Part shown: positions 9,016 to 19,100 of the stretch, one piece after another | How the letters are laid out: each line of letters opens with the position of its first letter | How positions within the stretch are numbered: the first letter of the stretch is position 1 | Source of the DNA: Pseudomonas sp. SLFW | Lineage (GTDB): Bacteria > Pseudomonadota > Gammaproteobacteria > Pseudomonadales > Pseudomonadaceae | Assembly (NCBI RefSeq): GCF_009905615.1 | Contig: NZ_JAAAKW010000019.1 | Span: 25,425-89,424 of the forward strand | Length of the DNA: 64,000 nucleotides | Reading direction: 5' to 3' | Translations under genes and position numbers: made by a program | Notes under the pieces: generated by a model | Seen by the model: only the letters and a program-made list of their open reading frames with translations | What the model was told of the DNA's origin: nothing | Databases searched by the model: none

Positions 9016-9043
9016 ATTGTACCGGTCTGACGCGAAGTTACAA
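9016..9043 (-). promoter_or_regulatory. Probable sigma-70 promoter of ffs
   Basis: Read on the minus strand: TTGTAA, sixteen bases, TACAAT, then a GC-rich discriminator (GGCGCGG) as in stringently controlled stable-RNA promoters. The predicted start is about 30-35 bases before the mature SRP RNA. The leader contains the hairpin CTCGCC-GACT-GGCGAG, presumably removed during processing. Confidence 0.6.
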
Positions 9044-9119
9044 CCTCTCGTGTCAGATAAAAAAATATGAGAGGGCTCAAGCACTTGTGTGCAAGGCGTG
9101 AGTGCCCATCCCGCCGGTC

Positions 9120-10925
9120 TCAGTGGGACAGCGCCCGCAGTTGTCGGACCTTGTTGTTGCGCTCGCCGTTCATCCAGTGTTCCAGCGCACTGACGGTCAT
9201 GGGCCGTGCGACGAGGTAGCCCTGCACTTCGTGGCAGCCGAGCTGGCAGAGGATTTCATAGACGTCTTCGGTCTCGGCGCCTTCCGCGACGACGCGATAC
9301 CCCAGGCGCCGGGCGAGGTCGACGATGGCTTCGACGAGGCGTCGATCCTTTTCATTGGCGTCGAGGTTTTCCACCAGCGATTTGTCGAGTTTGACGGTGG
9401 TGGCTGGCAGTTGGCGCAGGTAGGTCCAGTTGCTGTAGCCCGTGCCGAAGTCGTCGATGGCAATGTCGATGTCCAGCGCGCGCAGGCGTTCGAGTTGCTG
9501 GCGAGTGATGTCGGGGTTGTCGCAGAGTGCGCTTTCGGTGAATTCAAGTTCGAAACGGCCGGGGTCCAGCTCGCTGAGGGCCAGCTGTTCGAACAGCGCA
9601 TCGCTGAATTGCGAATTTGCCAGATCAATGGCCGAGACGTTCATCGCGACCTTGAACGCGTAACCCTGCCGCTGCCAGGTCCGCGCCTGCTCCACAGCAT
9701 GGCGAAGCACCCAGAGGCTGAGCGAGCGAATCAGCGCGGTCTTCTCTGCCAGCGGAATGAACTCCGCAGGGCTGATCGGCCCCAACACCGGATGCTGCCA
9801 GCGCAGCAGTGCCTCGACGGTGACAATGCGCCCCGTGCTGACTTCCATTCTTGGCTGATACACCAGCGACAACTGGTCGGGGCTGCGCACAGCGTCGGCC
9901 AGTGAAGCCAGCAACAAGAAGGCACGCTGCTGCGCGAAATCCAGATGCGGTTCGTACCAGCGCCACCCGGTGGACTTGCCTCGCGCTTCGTCGGCGGCGC
10001 TGACCACCAGACGAATCCAGTCCTTTTCGTCACAACGCCCCAGGCCCAGCGGCAAAACGCCAATGCCAAGGTCCATCTGAATCGGGATGTTGCGGCAGAT
10101 CAACGGGCGCTGAAAATGCTTGATCAGTCTGCGAAACAGCAGTTCGGCCTGCTCCGGTCCGCCGTGCCGCATGACCAACGCGATGCGCGTCGGGCTGACT
10201 TTGTACAGCGCAGTGTCGGGGGGCAATTGCTCACGGCAGCTGTCGATCATGCAGCGCACCAACTCCTGGGCGAAGCTGTAGCCCAGTGCCTTGATAATGC
10301 TGTCGAGGAACACCGGGTTGACCATGTCCAGCGCCACCAGCGCGTGGTCGTCGCGGTCAGCCAGGGCGATGATGTCTTCCTCCAGACGCAGGCGGTTGAA
10401 CAGCCCCGTGGGTTGGTCAACATAACTGGCCTTACGCAGGTTATTCAGGCGCTTCATCACCAACTGGCCGTACATCTCGAACATGGTGATGTCGCGGGCA
10501 TCGAGGGGCGGGCGGGTCTTGTGGTCGATGATGCAGAGCGTGCCGAGGGCGAGGCCATCGGCGGTGACCAGCGGCACACCGGCATAGAAGCGGATGTGCG
10601 GATCGCCGGTGACCATCGGGTTGTCGCAGAAGCGCTCGTCAAGCAGGGCGTCCGGCACCTGGAACACGTCGTGGGAAAGGATCGAATACGCGCAGAACGA
10701 GATTTCCCGAGGCGTCTCCCGCTCATCCAGGCCAGCGCCTGCGCGGAACCATTGCCGGTGTTCACTGACGATGGAGACCAGCGCGATGGGCACGTCGAAA
10801 TAATGAGTGACCATCGCGACGATGTGATCGAGCACTTCGTCCGAGCCTGAATCGAGAAGCCCCATGTGTTGAATTCGGGACAGACGCGAGGCCTCGTTTG
10901 ACGGAGTTGGAGCGCTATTGGCCAT
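9120..10925 (-). CDS. GAF-GGDEF(degenerate)-EAL protein, likely c-di-GMP phosphodiesterase
   Basis: A 601-residue protein with three domains. A GAF domain (residues about 15-165) starts RLSRIQHMGLLDSGSDEVLD. The GGDEF-like domain has lost its signature: SPTRI stands where GGDEF is expected. The C-terminal EAL domain keeps the catalytic set: VEALLRWQHP, ELEFTESAL, IDDFGTGYSN, VKLDKSLV, VVAEGAET and QGYLVARPM. It should therefore hydrolyse c-di-GMP and not make it, perhaps under control of a ligand bound by GAF. There are no membrane segments, so it is cytoplasmic. The ATG at 10925 follows AAAGGG; upstream codons look non-coding. It is monocistronic. Confidence 0.85.
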   Translation of the reverse strand: MANSAPTPSNEASRLSRIQHMGLLDSGSDEVLDHIVAMVTHYFDVPIALVSIVSEHRQWFRAGAGLDERETPREISFCAYSILSHDVFQVPDALLDERFCDNPMVTGDPHIRFYAGVPLVTADGLALGTLCIIDHKTRPPLDARDITMFEMYGQLVMKRLNNLRKASYVDQPTGLFNRLRLEEDIIALADRDDHALVALDMVNPVFLDSIIKALGYSFAQELVRCMIDSCREQLPPDTALYKVSPTRIALVMRHGGPEQAELLFRRLIKHFQRPLICRNIPIQMDLGIGVLPLGLGRCDEKDWIRLVVSAADEARGKSTGWRWYEPHLDFAQQRAFLLLASLADAVRSPDQLSLVYQPRMEVSTGRIVTVEALLRWQHPVLGPISPAEFIPLAEKTALIRSLSLWVLRHAVEQARTWQRQGYAFKVAMNVSAIDLANSQFSDALFEQLALSELDPGRFELEFTESALCDNPDITRQQLERLRALDIDIAIDDFGTGYSNWTYLRQLPATTVKLDKSLVENLDANEKDRRLVEAIVDLARRLGYRVVAEGAETEDVYEILCQLGCHEVQGYLVARPMTVSALEHWMNGERNNKVRQLRALSH

Positions 10926-11073
10926 ATGCGAATCCCTTTGCAACTGCTCTGTGCCACTAGTATCAAAACGATATTGTTGAGGGAAAGTAGCATTAGATTC
11001 AGCGACGTGCAGGCATTCGCAGACCGGCGGTGATGACACAACCGCCGTTGCAAAGTTGCAGTTAAACGGCCAT

Positions 11074-11090
11074 CCCCTCAGTTGGAGGGG
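11074..11090 (-). terminator. Short hairpin after the metallopeptidase gene
   Basis: CCCCTC and GAGGGG pair around a five-base loop immediately after the stop codon on the minus strand. No proper T run follows, so it may only protect the 3' end. Confidence 0.3.
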
Positions 11091-12257
11091 TTACTGCACC
11101 TGAAGCACCTCATCTGCCTTGCCGCCCGCGCCCTGGATCACCAAATGAATGAAATGGAGCTTGGTGATCACCGCAGGCGGCAACACGAACGGGTAGAAAT
11201 CCTGTTGCCCCATGGCGCGAGAAAGTTCGTTGAGCATGCCCGCCAGTTCGATCCAGGCATTGACGAAGGCAAGGAAGGACGGCCCGCCCGGATGTTGCGG
11301 GTCGTAAAGGGTGTTCAGCTCAAAAGGCTGGTAGTCGAGGTCCATGTCCCGGGCACTCATGCCCAGGCTGAGTGCGGTATCAACGGCGTCCATCATGTGC
11401 AGGTAGTGCGCCCAGGTTTCGGCCCAGTCTTCCCACGGATGCATGGTGGCGTAGGCGCTGACGCAGTGCTGCTGCCAGTCGGACGGGGCGCCGTTCTGGT
11501 AGTGATGATCGAGGGCTTCGGCGTAGCTGGCGCGGTCGTCGCCGAACAGATTGCGGAAACCATCCTGCCAGTAGGTGTTGGCGATCAGACGGTCCCAGTA
11601 GTAATGCCCCACTTCGTGACGGAAATGCCCGAGCAGCGTGCGGTAGGGTTCGTGCATCTGCACGCGAACCTTCTCACGAATGGCGTCGTCGGCTTCTTCG
11701 ACGTTGAGGGTGATCAGGCCATTGGCGTGGCCAGTGGTTGGCAGGTTGCCGTCCAGATCGACACCGAGGAATTCGAACGCCAACCCGCGTTCTTCATCGA
11801 CCGTTTTCGCGATGACGGGCAGCCCGAGGGTGATCAGTTGCGCGACGAGACGCCGCTTGGCGGTTTCGATCTTCAGCCAGCGCTCAGGGTTTTCCGGGAC
11901 GGACAGGTCGGGAATGGTGCGGTTGAGGCTACAGGCCACGCAGAACTCGCCAGCATTGTGCGCAGGAAATATCCAGTTGCAGGCCGCCGGGGTGTCGAGG
12001 TTGGCGCATCGGCGATACAGCCCGGCTTCAGGCTCGTCGCTCAGGCGCCAGGTGTTGAGATCGACGCCGGGTTCCAGGGCCGCGATTTTACTTTGTTCCG
12101 GCAGATAACCCAGGGCAGCCGAACAGGCCAGGCACTGGCTGTTGCGGAAAAACACCGACTGTCCGCAGCGGCACTGCCAGACCTTGCTGTTGCGCTTGCT
12201 TTCACCGGCGAAAGGCGCCGCGATCCGTGTGCTGAGTTGTTCGAAGAACTGGAACAT
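11091..12257 (-). CDS. Putative zinc-binding metallopeptidase (Peptidase_Mx type)
   Basis: A 388-residue cytoplasmic protein. The N-terminus has a zinc ribbon (CRCGQ...CLAC near residues 28-44, with a later CVAC), followed by a large domain containing the gluzincin-like HFRHEVGHYYWDRL, i.e. HExxH. Further conserved-looking blocks (HPWEDWAETWAHYLH) probably supply the third zinc ligand. This matches the zinc-ribbon plus putative metallopeptidase family common in proteobacteria, whose substrate is unknown. ATG at 12257 is preceded by CAGGAG. It appears to be single. The 388-residue length is normal for the family. Confidence 0.8.
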   Translation of the reverse strand: MFQFFEQLSTRIAAPFAGESKRNSKVWQCRCGQSVFFRNSQCLACSAALGYLPEQSKIAALEPGVDLNTWRLSDEPEAGLYRRCANLDTPAACNWIFPAHNAGEFCVACSLNRTIPDLSVPENPERWLKIETAKRRLVAQLITLGLPVIAKTVDEERGLAFEFLGVDLDGNLPTTGHANGLITLNVEEADDAIREKVRVQMHEPYRTLLGHFRHEVGHYYWDRLIANTYWQDGFRNLFGDDRASYAEALDHHYQNGAPSDWQQHCVSAYATMHPWEDWAETWAHYLHMMDAVDTALSLGMSARDMDLDYQPFELNTLYDPQHPGGPSFLAFVNAWIELAGMLNELSRAMGQQDFYPFVLPPAVITKLHFIHLVIQGAGGKADEVLQVQ

Positions 12258-12363
12258 AGCGATCTCCTGAGTGGGCTGCAAGCACTAGATCACGGGCGGT
12301 TGCGGGGGTTCCGGATATTTTCTGAAGGGGTAGATCTGTGATGAAAATCCGGTTTTATCTGGC

Positions 12364-12529
12364 CCACCGCTGTCGCTGCCGTCGTAACCTCCGGCGTCTC
12401 CCACAGGCTGTGCGCCGAATCCGAGACCTGTGTCTGGCATTAACTCGGTAGTTCGTCGTATGGAAGACTCATGCTCGACGCTGGACCTGTGGGAGACGCC
12501 GGAGGTTACGACGGCAGCGAAGACGGTGG
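12364..12529. repeat. Large inverted repeat (GTGGGAGACGCC family)
   Basis: Two 44-bp arms, 12364-12407 and 12486-12529, are almost perfect inverted copies. The first ends GGCGTCTCCCACAGG and the second begins CCTGTGGGAGACGCC. They lie between ligA and the metallopeptidase gene. The same element recurs at 49705-49745 as a compact hairpin and at 62876-62920 as a single arm. It is probably a REP-like mobile intergenic repeat and may act as a transcript end for ligA. Confidence 0.85.
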
Positions 12530-12551
12530 ACCATTCGCCACCGTGATCGGA

Positions 12552-14915
12552 TCAATCCACCGAAATGCCGTGCTTCTTGAGAAACGCCACGAACGCCTCC
12601 TCATCCAGCACCTTCAACCCCAGTTCGTTGGCCTTGGTCAGTTTCGAACCCGCTCCCGGCCCGGCCACGACGGTGTGGGTCTTGGCGGAAACCGACCCGG
12701 ACACCTTGGCGCCCAGGCTTTCGAGTTTTTCCTTGGCGACGTCGCGGCTCATCAGTTCCAGCGAGCCGGTGAGCACCCAGGTCTGGCCGGTCAGCGGAAG
12801 TCCTTCGACGACCTTCTTCTCGCTCTGCCAGTGCATGCCGAAGTCTTTGAGCTGCTGCTCGATCTGGAGGGCGCGGTCCGCGTTCTCGGCCACATCGAAG
12901 AAGGCTCTGACAGATTGCGCCTGCTTTTCCGGCAAGGTCTGGCGCATGTCCAGCCAGTCGGCCTTGACCACGCCTTCCAGTGTGCCGAACTTGTCGGCCA
13001 GCTTCTGCGCACCGCCCGGTCCAATCGACGGGATGTTCAGCTTGTCGAGCATGCCGCCCAACGTTGCGCTGGCCGCAAACTCCGCGCCCAGCTCGCCGAC
13101 GTCCTGCAATTGCATCTTGCACTCGCCCAACAACGCGCCAATGACGTTCTGGTTGTGGTCGTCCTCGAAGAAACTGTGGATTTCGTGGGCCACTTCCAGG
13201 CCGATGTCCGGCAGGTACGTCAGCACTTCCGGCAGCGCGACCTTGACCTTCTCCAGGGACCCCAGCGAGCGAGCCAGCACCTTGGCCGTTTCCTCGCCCA
13301 CGTCGGGAATGCCCAGCGCATAGATGAAGCGCGCCAGCGTCGGCTTTTTGCTGTCGTCGATGGCTTTGAGCAACTTCTTGCTGGAGATGTCAGCGAAGCC
13401 CTCCAGATCGATGATCTGATCATATTGGAGCTTGTAGAGGTCAGCGGGCGAGCCGATGAGTTTCTCGTCCACCAGTTGCTCGATGGTCTTGTCGCCCAAG
13501 CCTTCGATGTCCATCGCCCGGCGGGACACGTAATGGATGATCGCCTGCTTGAGCTGCGCGCCACAGGCCAGACGGCCGACGCAGCGGTACACCGCGCCTT
13601 CGCTGACGGTTTCCTTGCCCTTGCTGCGCTTGATCAATTGCGTGCGCTCGACCTGCGAACCGCACATCGGGCAGGTCTGCGGAATCTCGACCTGACGGGC
13701 ATCGTCAGGACGGCGTTCCAGCACCACCTGCACCACTTGCGGGATCACATCACCGGCACGGCGGATGATCACGGTGTCGCCGATCATCAGGCCCAAACGC
13801 GCCACTTCGTCCATGTTGTGCAGGGTGGCGTTGGCGACGGTCACACCTGCAACCTTCACGGGCTTCAAACGCGCAACGGGCGTCACAGCGCCGGTGCGGC
13901 CCACCTGAAATTCCACGTCGAGCAGTTCGGTCAGTTCTTCCATGGCCGGGAATTTGTGCGCGATGGCCCAGCGCGGTTCGCGCGCGCGGAAGCCCAGTTC
14001 ACGCTGGGAGGCGATGCTGTTGACCTTGAACACCACGCCGTCGATTTCATAGGGCAGCGACAGGCGGCGCTCACCGATGTCGTGGTAATAGGTCAGGCAG
14101 TCTTCAATGCCGTCTGCCACTTTCAGCTCGCGGCTGATGGGCATGCCCCACTCTTTCAGCTGTTTCAAGTTGCCGATGTGGCTGTCGGCGATGTCGTGGG
14201 ACACCTGGCCGATGCCGTAGCAGCAGAATTCCAACGGGCGGTTGGCAGTGATCTTCGAGTCCAGTTGACGCAGGCTGCCCGCCGCCGCGTTGCGCGGGTT
14301 GGCGAAGGTCTTGCCGCCGACCTCCAGCTGACTGGCGTTGAGGCGTTCGAAGCCTGCCTTGGACATAAACACTTCGCCCCGCACTTCCAGCGTTTCTGGC
14401 CAGCCCTTGCCGTGCAGCTTGAGCGGGATGTTGCGCACGGTGCGCACGTTGACGCTGATGTCTTCGCCGGTGGTGCCATCGCCACGGGTGGCGCCGCGCA
14501 CCAGCGCGCCGTTCAGGTAGAGCAGGCTCACGGCGAGGCCGTCGAGCTTCGGCTCGCAGCTGTATTCAACCTTGGCCCCTGCGCCAAACAGGTCGCCCAC
14601 CGGCAGGTCGAGGCCTTCGTTCACACGACGGTCGAACTCACGCAGGTCGGTTTCTTCGAAGGCGTTGCCGAGGCTGAGCATCGGGATTTCGTGACGCACC
14701 TGGGTGAACGCCGACAACGCCGCACTGCCGACGCGCTGGGTCGGCGAATCCGGGGTCACCAGGTGCGGGTTTTCCGCCTCCAGCGCCTTGAGTTCGTGGA
14801 ACAGGCGATCGTATTCGACGTCCGGAATGCTCGGCTCGTCGAGGACGTGGTAGCGGTAGTTGTGAAGATCCAGCTCTGCGCGCAGTTCAAGGATGCGTTG
14901 TTCGGCGGCGTTCAT
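12552..14915 (-). CDS. ligA: NAD+-dependent DNA ligase
   Basis: The essential replicative ligase seals nicks by an AMP-lysine intermediate using NAD+. The 787-residue protein starts with the NAD-binding Ia domain (YRYHVLDEPSIPDVEYD). The adenylation lysine is in CEPKLDGLAV (Lys123). The OB fold, a four-Cys zinc finger (CPMCGSQ...CVGRLACGAQ), helix-hairpin-helix repeats and a C-terminal BRCT domain (GQTWVLTGSLELMSRDVAKE) follow. It is longer than E. coli LigA (671), mainly through insertions typical of Pseudomonas. It lies downstream of zipA, but a terminator-like hairpin ends 12 bases before its ATG, so expression relative to zipA may be tuned. Confidence 0.97.
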   Translation of the reverse strand: MNAAEQRILELRAELDLHNYRYHVLDEPSIPDVEYDRLFHELKALEAENPHLVTPDSPTQRVGSAALSAFTQVRHEIPMLSLGNAFEETDLREFDRRVNEGLDLPVGDLFGAGAKVEYSCEPKLDGLAVSLLYLNGALVRGATRGDGTTGEDISVNVRTVRNIPLKLHGKGWPETLEVRGEVFMSKAGFERLNASQLEVGGKTFANPRNAAAGSLRQLDSKITANRPLEFCCYGIGQVSHDIADSHIGNLKQLKEWGMPISRELKVADGIEDCLTYYHDIGERRLSLPYEIDGVVFKVNSIASQRELGFRAREPRWAIAHKFPAMEELTELLDVEFQVGRTGAVTPVARLKPVKVAGVTVANATLHNMDEVARLGLMIGDTVIIRRAGDVIPQVVQVVLERRPDDARQVEIPQTCPMCGSQVERTQLIKRSKGKETVSEGAVYRCVGRLACGAQLKQAIIHYVSRRAMDIEGLGDKTIEQLVDEKLIGSPADLYKLQYDQIIDLEGFADISSKKLLKAIDDSKKPTLARFIYALGIPDVGEETAKVLARSLGSLEKVKVALPEVLTYLPDIGLEVAHEIHSFFEDDHNQNVIGALLGECKMQLQDVGELGAEFAASATLGGMLDKLNIPSIGPGGAQKLADKFGTLEGVVKADWLDMRQTLPEKQAQSVRAFFDVAENADRALQIEQQLKDFGMHWQSEKKVVEGLPLTGQTWVLTGSLELMSRDVAKEKLESLGAKVSGSVSAKTHTVVAGPGAGSKLTKANELGLKVLDEEAFVAFLKKHGISVD

Positions 14916-14927
14916 AAGTGTGTTCTC

Positions 14928-14957
14928 GAAAAAGCAAAAGAGCAGCCGGGGCTGCTC
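14928..14957 (-). terminator. Terminator/attenuator between zipA and ligA
   Basis: On the minus strand GAGCAGCC and GGCTGCTC pair with a two-base loop and are followed by TTTTGCTTTTT, the form of an intrinsic terminator. It stands downstream of zipA and ends just before the ligA start codon, so ligA needs readthrough or a promoter in the short region containing the repeat at 14978-15063. Confidence 0.7.
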
Positions 14958-14977
14958 GATCTATATTGCGATATAAA

Positions 14978-15063
14978 CCTGTAGGAGTGAGCTTGCTCGC
15001 GATTGGATCAGGCTACGCGGCGTGTCAGACATGCCTCATCGCGAGCAAGCTCACTCCTACAGG
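14978..15063. repeat. REP-like inverted doublet (GTAGGAGTGAGC family)
   Basis: Arms CCTGTAGGAGTGAGC... (14978-15003) and its inverse (15038-15063) flank a 34-base centre, in the zipA-ligA gap. It is the same family as the elements at 24509, 36816, 38854 and, diverged, 52820. Confidence 0.9.
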
Positions 15064-15074
15064 TATTGCGTTTA

Positions 15075-15932
15075 TCAACGACGCTGAGTCAGGGCGCGGC
15101 GCTCGAATTCGACGATGCGCTGGCGGTAGTGTTCGATGGTCTGCGCGGTCATGACGCTGCGCTGATCGTCTTTCAACTCGCCGTTCAGTTCGTGGGCCAG
15201 CTTGCGGGCTGCCGCCACCATCACGTCAAAAGCCTGTTTCGGGTGACGCGGGCCTGGCAAGCCGAGGAAGAAGCTCACGGCGCGGGTGCTGAAATGGTCG
15301 ATATCGTCCAGGTCGAACACGCCCGGCTTGACCGCATTGGCCATGGAGAAGAGGACTTCGCCATTGCCCGCCATGCTTTCATGGCGGTGGAAAATGTCCA
15401 TCTCGCCGAAGCGCAGGCCGCTTTCCAGAATGTTCTGCAGCAACGCCGGGCCTTTGAAGCCGCTTTCGTCGCGGGAAATCACGCTGATCACCAGCACTTC
15501 TTCGACTGGGGCCAGGTCCTTGTCTTCGGTGATGCGCTGCGGCGCCTTGTCGTCCGGGAAATCGTCATCACGGGCGCTGAACAGGCTCGGGCCGTCGGTG
15601 TCGAGGTTCAGGTCACCCTGCTGCGGCTCGTCTTTACGCTTGCCGCGTTTGCTTTCGCGCTCCGGACGCTCAGGCCGTTCGCGGGCCGCGCTCATGGTGG
15701 GCAGGTCGTGCTCGTCGAGCTGGGGTTCTTTCTGGGATTCGAGGACACGCGCAGGGCCCAGCACCTCGGCGGACGAGCCTTCTTCGTCGTCCGGCAGGTT
15801 GGAAAAGCTGCGGTCCAGCCTGAATTTCAACTTGCCTTTGCCGCCGCGCATCCGGCGCCAGCCGTCAAAAAGAATACCGGCAATGACAATAATGCCGATG
15901 ACGATCAGCCACTCTCGCAGACCGATTTCCAT
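15075..15932 (-). CDS. zipA: Cell division protein ZipA
   Basis: ZipA anchors FtsZ to the inner membrane at the division site. The 285-residue protein has an N-terminal membrane segment (LREWLIVIGIIVIAGILF), then a basic stretch. A charged Pro/Glu/Arg-rich linker runs to about residue 140. The C-terminal FtsZ-binding domain (SGFKGPALLQNILESGL...FFLGLPGPRHPKQAFD) closes the protein. The gene sits between smc and ligA, the usual Pseudomonas order, and its transcript appears to meet a terminator-like hairpin before ligA. Confidence 0.95.
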   Translation of the reverse strand: MEIGLREWLIVIGIIVIAGILFDGWRRMRGGKGKLKFRLDRSFSNLPDDEEGSSAEVLGPARVLESQKEPQLDEHDLPTMSAARERPERPERESKRGKRKDEPQQGDLNLDTDGPSLFSARDDDFPDDKAPQRITEDKDLAPVEEVLVISVISRDESGFKGPALLQNILESGLRFGEMDIFHRHESMAGNGEVLFSMANAVKPGVFDLDDIDHFSTRAVSFFLGLPGPRHPKQAFDVMVAAARKLAHELNGELKDDQRSVMTAQTIEHYRQRIVEFERRALTQRR

Positions 15933-16195
15933 GTAATCCCGTGCCTCTAATGAAAATTCTGAAAATTAAGGGCGTAAACCCCTTTAAAACGTGGAGCCAA
16001 CTCTCTGTTCTGAATGGCCTTTTACCCACGTAACAAGAAAAAGTGGACATTAAGCTAGCACGACCAAAGGTAACTTTACACCGTCTGTTACATCTGGCAT
16101 GTCGCGAGCATCTGTACTGCTGCGACGGTAAAACCTGTGCTGAAGCCTCTGCGCCTCACTTTTCCCTTCAAATCCGTCTAATCCTGCGTCACCCG

Positions 16196-19100
16196 CTACG
16201 CATCCACCAGCGCCATCGCCTCCTCAACGTCCACTGCCACGAGGCGCGAACACCCCGGCTCATGCATGGTGACGCCCATCAGTTGATCGGCCATTTCCAT
16301 GGCGATCTTGTTGTGGGTGATGTAGATGAACTGCACGGTTTGCGACATCTCCTTGACCAGTCGGGCATAGCGGCCCACGTTGGCGTCGTCCAGTGGTGCG
16401 TCGACTTCGTCGAGCATGCAGAACGGCGCCGGGTTGAGTTTGAAAATGGCGAAAACCAGCGCCAGTGCGGTCAGGGCTTTTTCGCCGCCGGACAGCAAAT
16501 GGATCGTGCTGTTTTTCTTGCCCGGAGGACGCGCCATGATCGTCACCCCTGTATCGAGTAAATCTTCGCCCGTCAGTTCCAAGTAAGCGCTGCCGCCACC
16601 GAAAACTTTTGGAAAAAGTGCCTGAATTCCGCTGTTTATCTGATCAAAGGTCTCTTTGAAGCGATTGCGCGTTTCTTTGTCGATCTTGCGGATCACGTTT
16701 TCCAGGGTGTCCAGCGCTTCGACGAGGTCGGCGTCCTGCGCATCCAGATAGCGCTTGCGCTCGGACTGCTGCTGGTATTCGTCGATGGCCGCGAGGTTGA
16801 TCGCGCCGAGACGCTGAATCCGGGCCGCAATGCGCTCCAGTTCTTCTTCGGCTTCTTTCTCGTTGGCCTCCGGCGTCAGGGTCGCCAGCACACCATTTAA
16901 ATCGTAGCCGTCTTCGTGCAATTGCTCCTGCAAGGTTTTGCGGCGCACGGTCAGGGACTGCCATTCAAGCCGCTGCTGCTCCAGTTGCCCGCGCAGGAGT
17001 TGGGATTGTTGTTCGGCCTGCGTCCGGCGTTTCTCCGCTTCACGCAGTTCGCGGTCGGCGTCTTCCAGGGCGTTTTTGGCGATGCGCATTTCGTCGTCGA
17101 CGACCATGCGCTTTTCCAGCAGTTCTTCGAGTTTCAGGCGCAGTTCTTCCAGCGGTGCTTCGCCCTCCTCCAGCCCGAGGTTCAGCTGCTCGCGCTTTTC
17201 GGTCAGGCGTTCGGACTGCATCTCCAGCCGCTCCAGCGCCTGACGGGTCGAGTCGTGCTGCGCCCGCAGTGAACTCAGGCGAACGGCCAACTGGTTGCCG
17301 TGGTCCTTGTGCTGCCGGGCCTCCTGACGCACCCGGTCTAACCGCTCGCGCAGGCTGTCGCGCTGGGCCAGCAGCAGCTCACGCTGTTCGGTGTCCAGCG
17401 CCATGCTGTCGAGGGCGTCCTGCAATTGCAGCCGGGATTCGCCGAGACTTTCCTGCTCGATGGCGCGCTGCTCGCCCAGTTCGGTCAGCTCTTCGTCGAG
17501 ACGGGTGCGGCGCAGGGTCAACTGCTCGACCTTGGCCTTGGCCGCCGACAGTTGAGCCTTGAGTTCGCTTTGCTGACGGGTTTCGTCTTGCAGGCGGCGG
17601 CGCAGTTGCTCGCGGCTGTCTTCCTGCACCCGCTGCTGCTCGCGCTGGGTCGCCAGTTGGTCTTCCAGCGCGGCGAGGGTCGCTTCCCGCTCATCACGCT
17701 CGGCTTCGAGGCGCTGCAACTCCTGCCCTCGTGCCAGCACGCCGCTTTCGGCTTCGCTGGCCCGACGGACCCGCAGAAAATCGCGCCCGACCCAATAACC
17801 GTCGCGACTGATCAGGCTCTGACCTGCGCTCAGTTGCCCGCGCATCGACAGCGCGTCGTCGAGGGTCTCCACCGGTTTCACCTGACCCAGCCACGGGGTC
17901 AGATCGACGCGGGATTCGACCTTGTCCAGCAGGCTGCCGGGGATCCGCGTGATGTCTTTCGAAGGGCTGACCAGGCGTAGATCGCCCTGACTGAAACCGG
18001 CCAGATCGAGCCCGCCGAAATCATCAACCAACACCGCGTGCAAGTCAGCGCCCAGTACGGTTTCCACCGCCAGCTCCCAACCTGCGTCCACGCGCAGGCC
18101 TTCAGCCAGGCGCGGACGCTCGCTCAACTGATGATCGCGCAGCCATTCGGCGGTGCCCGTTCCCGGATCGAGCGCCGCCTGTTGCAAGGCTTCCAGCGAC
18201 GCGATGCGGCCGTTGAGGCGTTGCAGCTCGCCTTGCGCCTGTTGCTGGGATTGGGTGGCCCGTTGCAGTTCGACGCGCAGGTGCTCAAGGCGCTCGATGA
18301 GCTGTTCTTCTTCGACCAGCAGTTCTTCGGAGGCCATCTCGCGGGCGGCGAGGTCTTCGCTCAGGTCGAGGATCGCCGCGTCTTCCGGATCGGCCGCCAG
18401 CAATTGGCGTTCTTCACCGAGGCGACGCTGACGCTCGGCCAGCCGCTCCATGCTGGTTTCCAGCTGCTGGATGCGTGACTGCTGAACCTCGGCCTGACGG
18501 CGGGGTTCGGCGGAACTCAGGTTGAAGGCGTCCCACTTCTCCTGCCAGCCGTGCATTGCGGCTTCGGCCTCTTCCAACGCGGCGGCAGATTCCTCGGCGG
18601 CGGCGAGGGTCATCTCCTGCTCGGGTTCGAGCATTTCCAGCTCTTCGCCGAGGGTCGCGAGCAAGGTGCGGTCGTGGCCCAGGTGGGATTCGGTTTCCTG
18701 CCGCGCACGCTCGGCTTCGCGCAGGTCGTCCTGCAACTGCCGCAAACGCTGCTGGCCGTGCTGGATGCTCTGTTCGTTGCGAGCAATGTCGCCGCCCACC
18801 GAATAGAAGCGGCCCTGCACCAGATTGAAGCGCTCGGACAGGTCGTGATGCCCGTCCCGCAGGCGCTCGATGGCGGCATCGGCGCTGCGTTGATCGGCCA
18901 CCAATGCCTCGAAACCGACTTCCTGGCTGCCGATTACGGACTCGCGCTGCGCCACTTGTTCGTTCAGGGCCTGCCAGCGCAAGGCTGATAGTTGCGCCCT
19001 CAACTGGCGTTCTTCGGCCTTGTATTCCTGATACTTCTCGGCGGCCTGAGCCTGCCGGTGCAGTCGCTCTAGCTGGCGTTCGAGCTCGTCGCGCAAGTCG

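Noticed and set aside
12471..14984. Long open frame (837 codons) on the plus strand opposite ligA
   Set aside because: It mirrors ligA codon by codon, is His/Gln/Val-rich without any domain, and lacks a start signal. A shadow caused by high GC at third positions.
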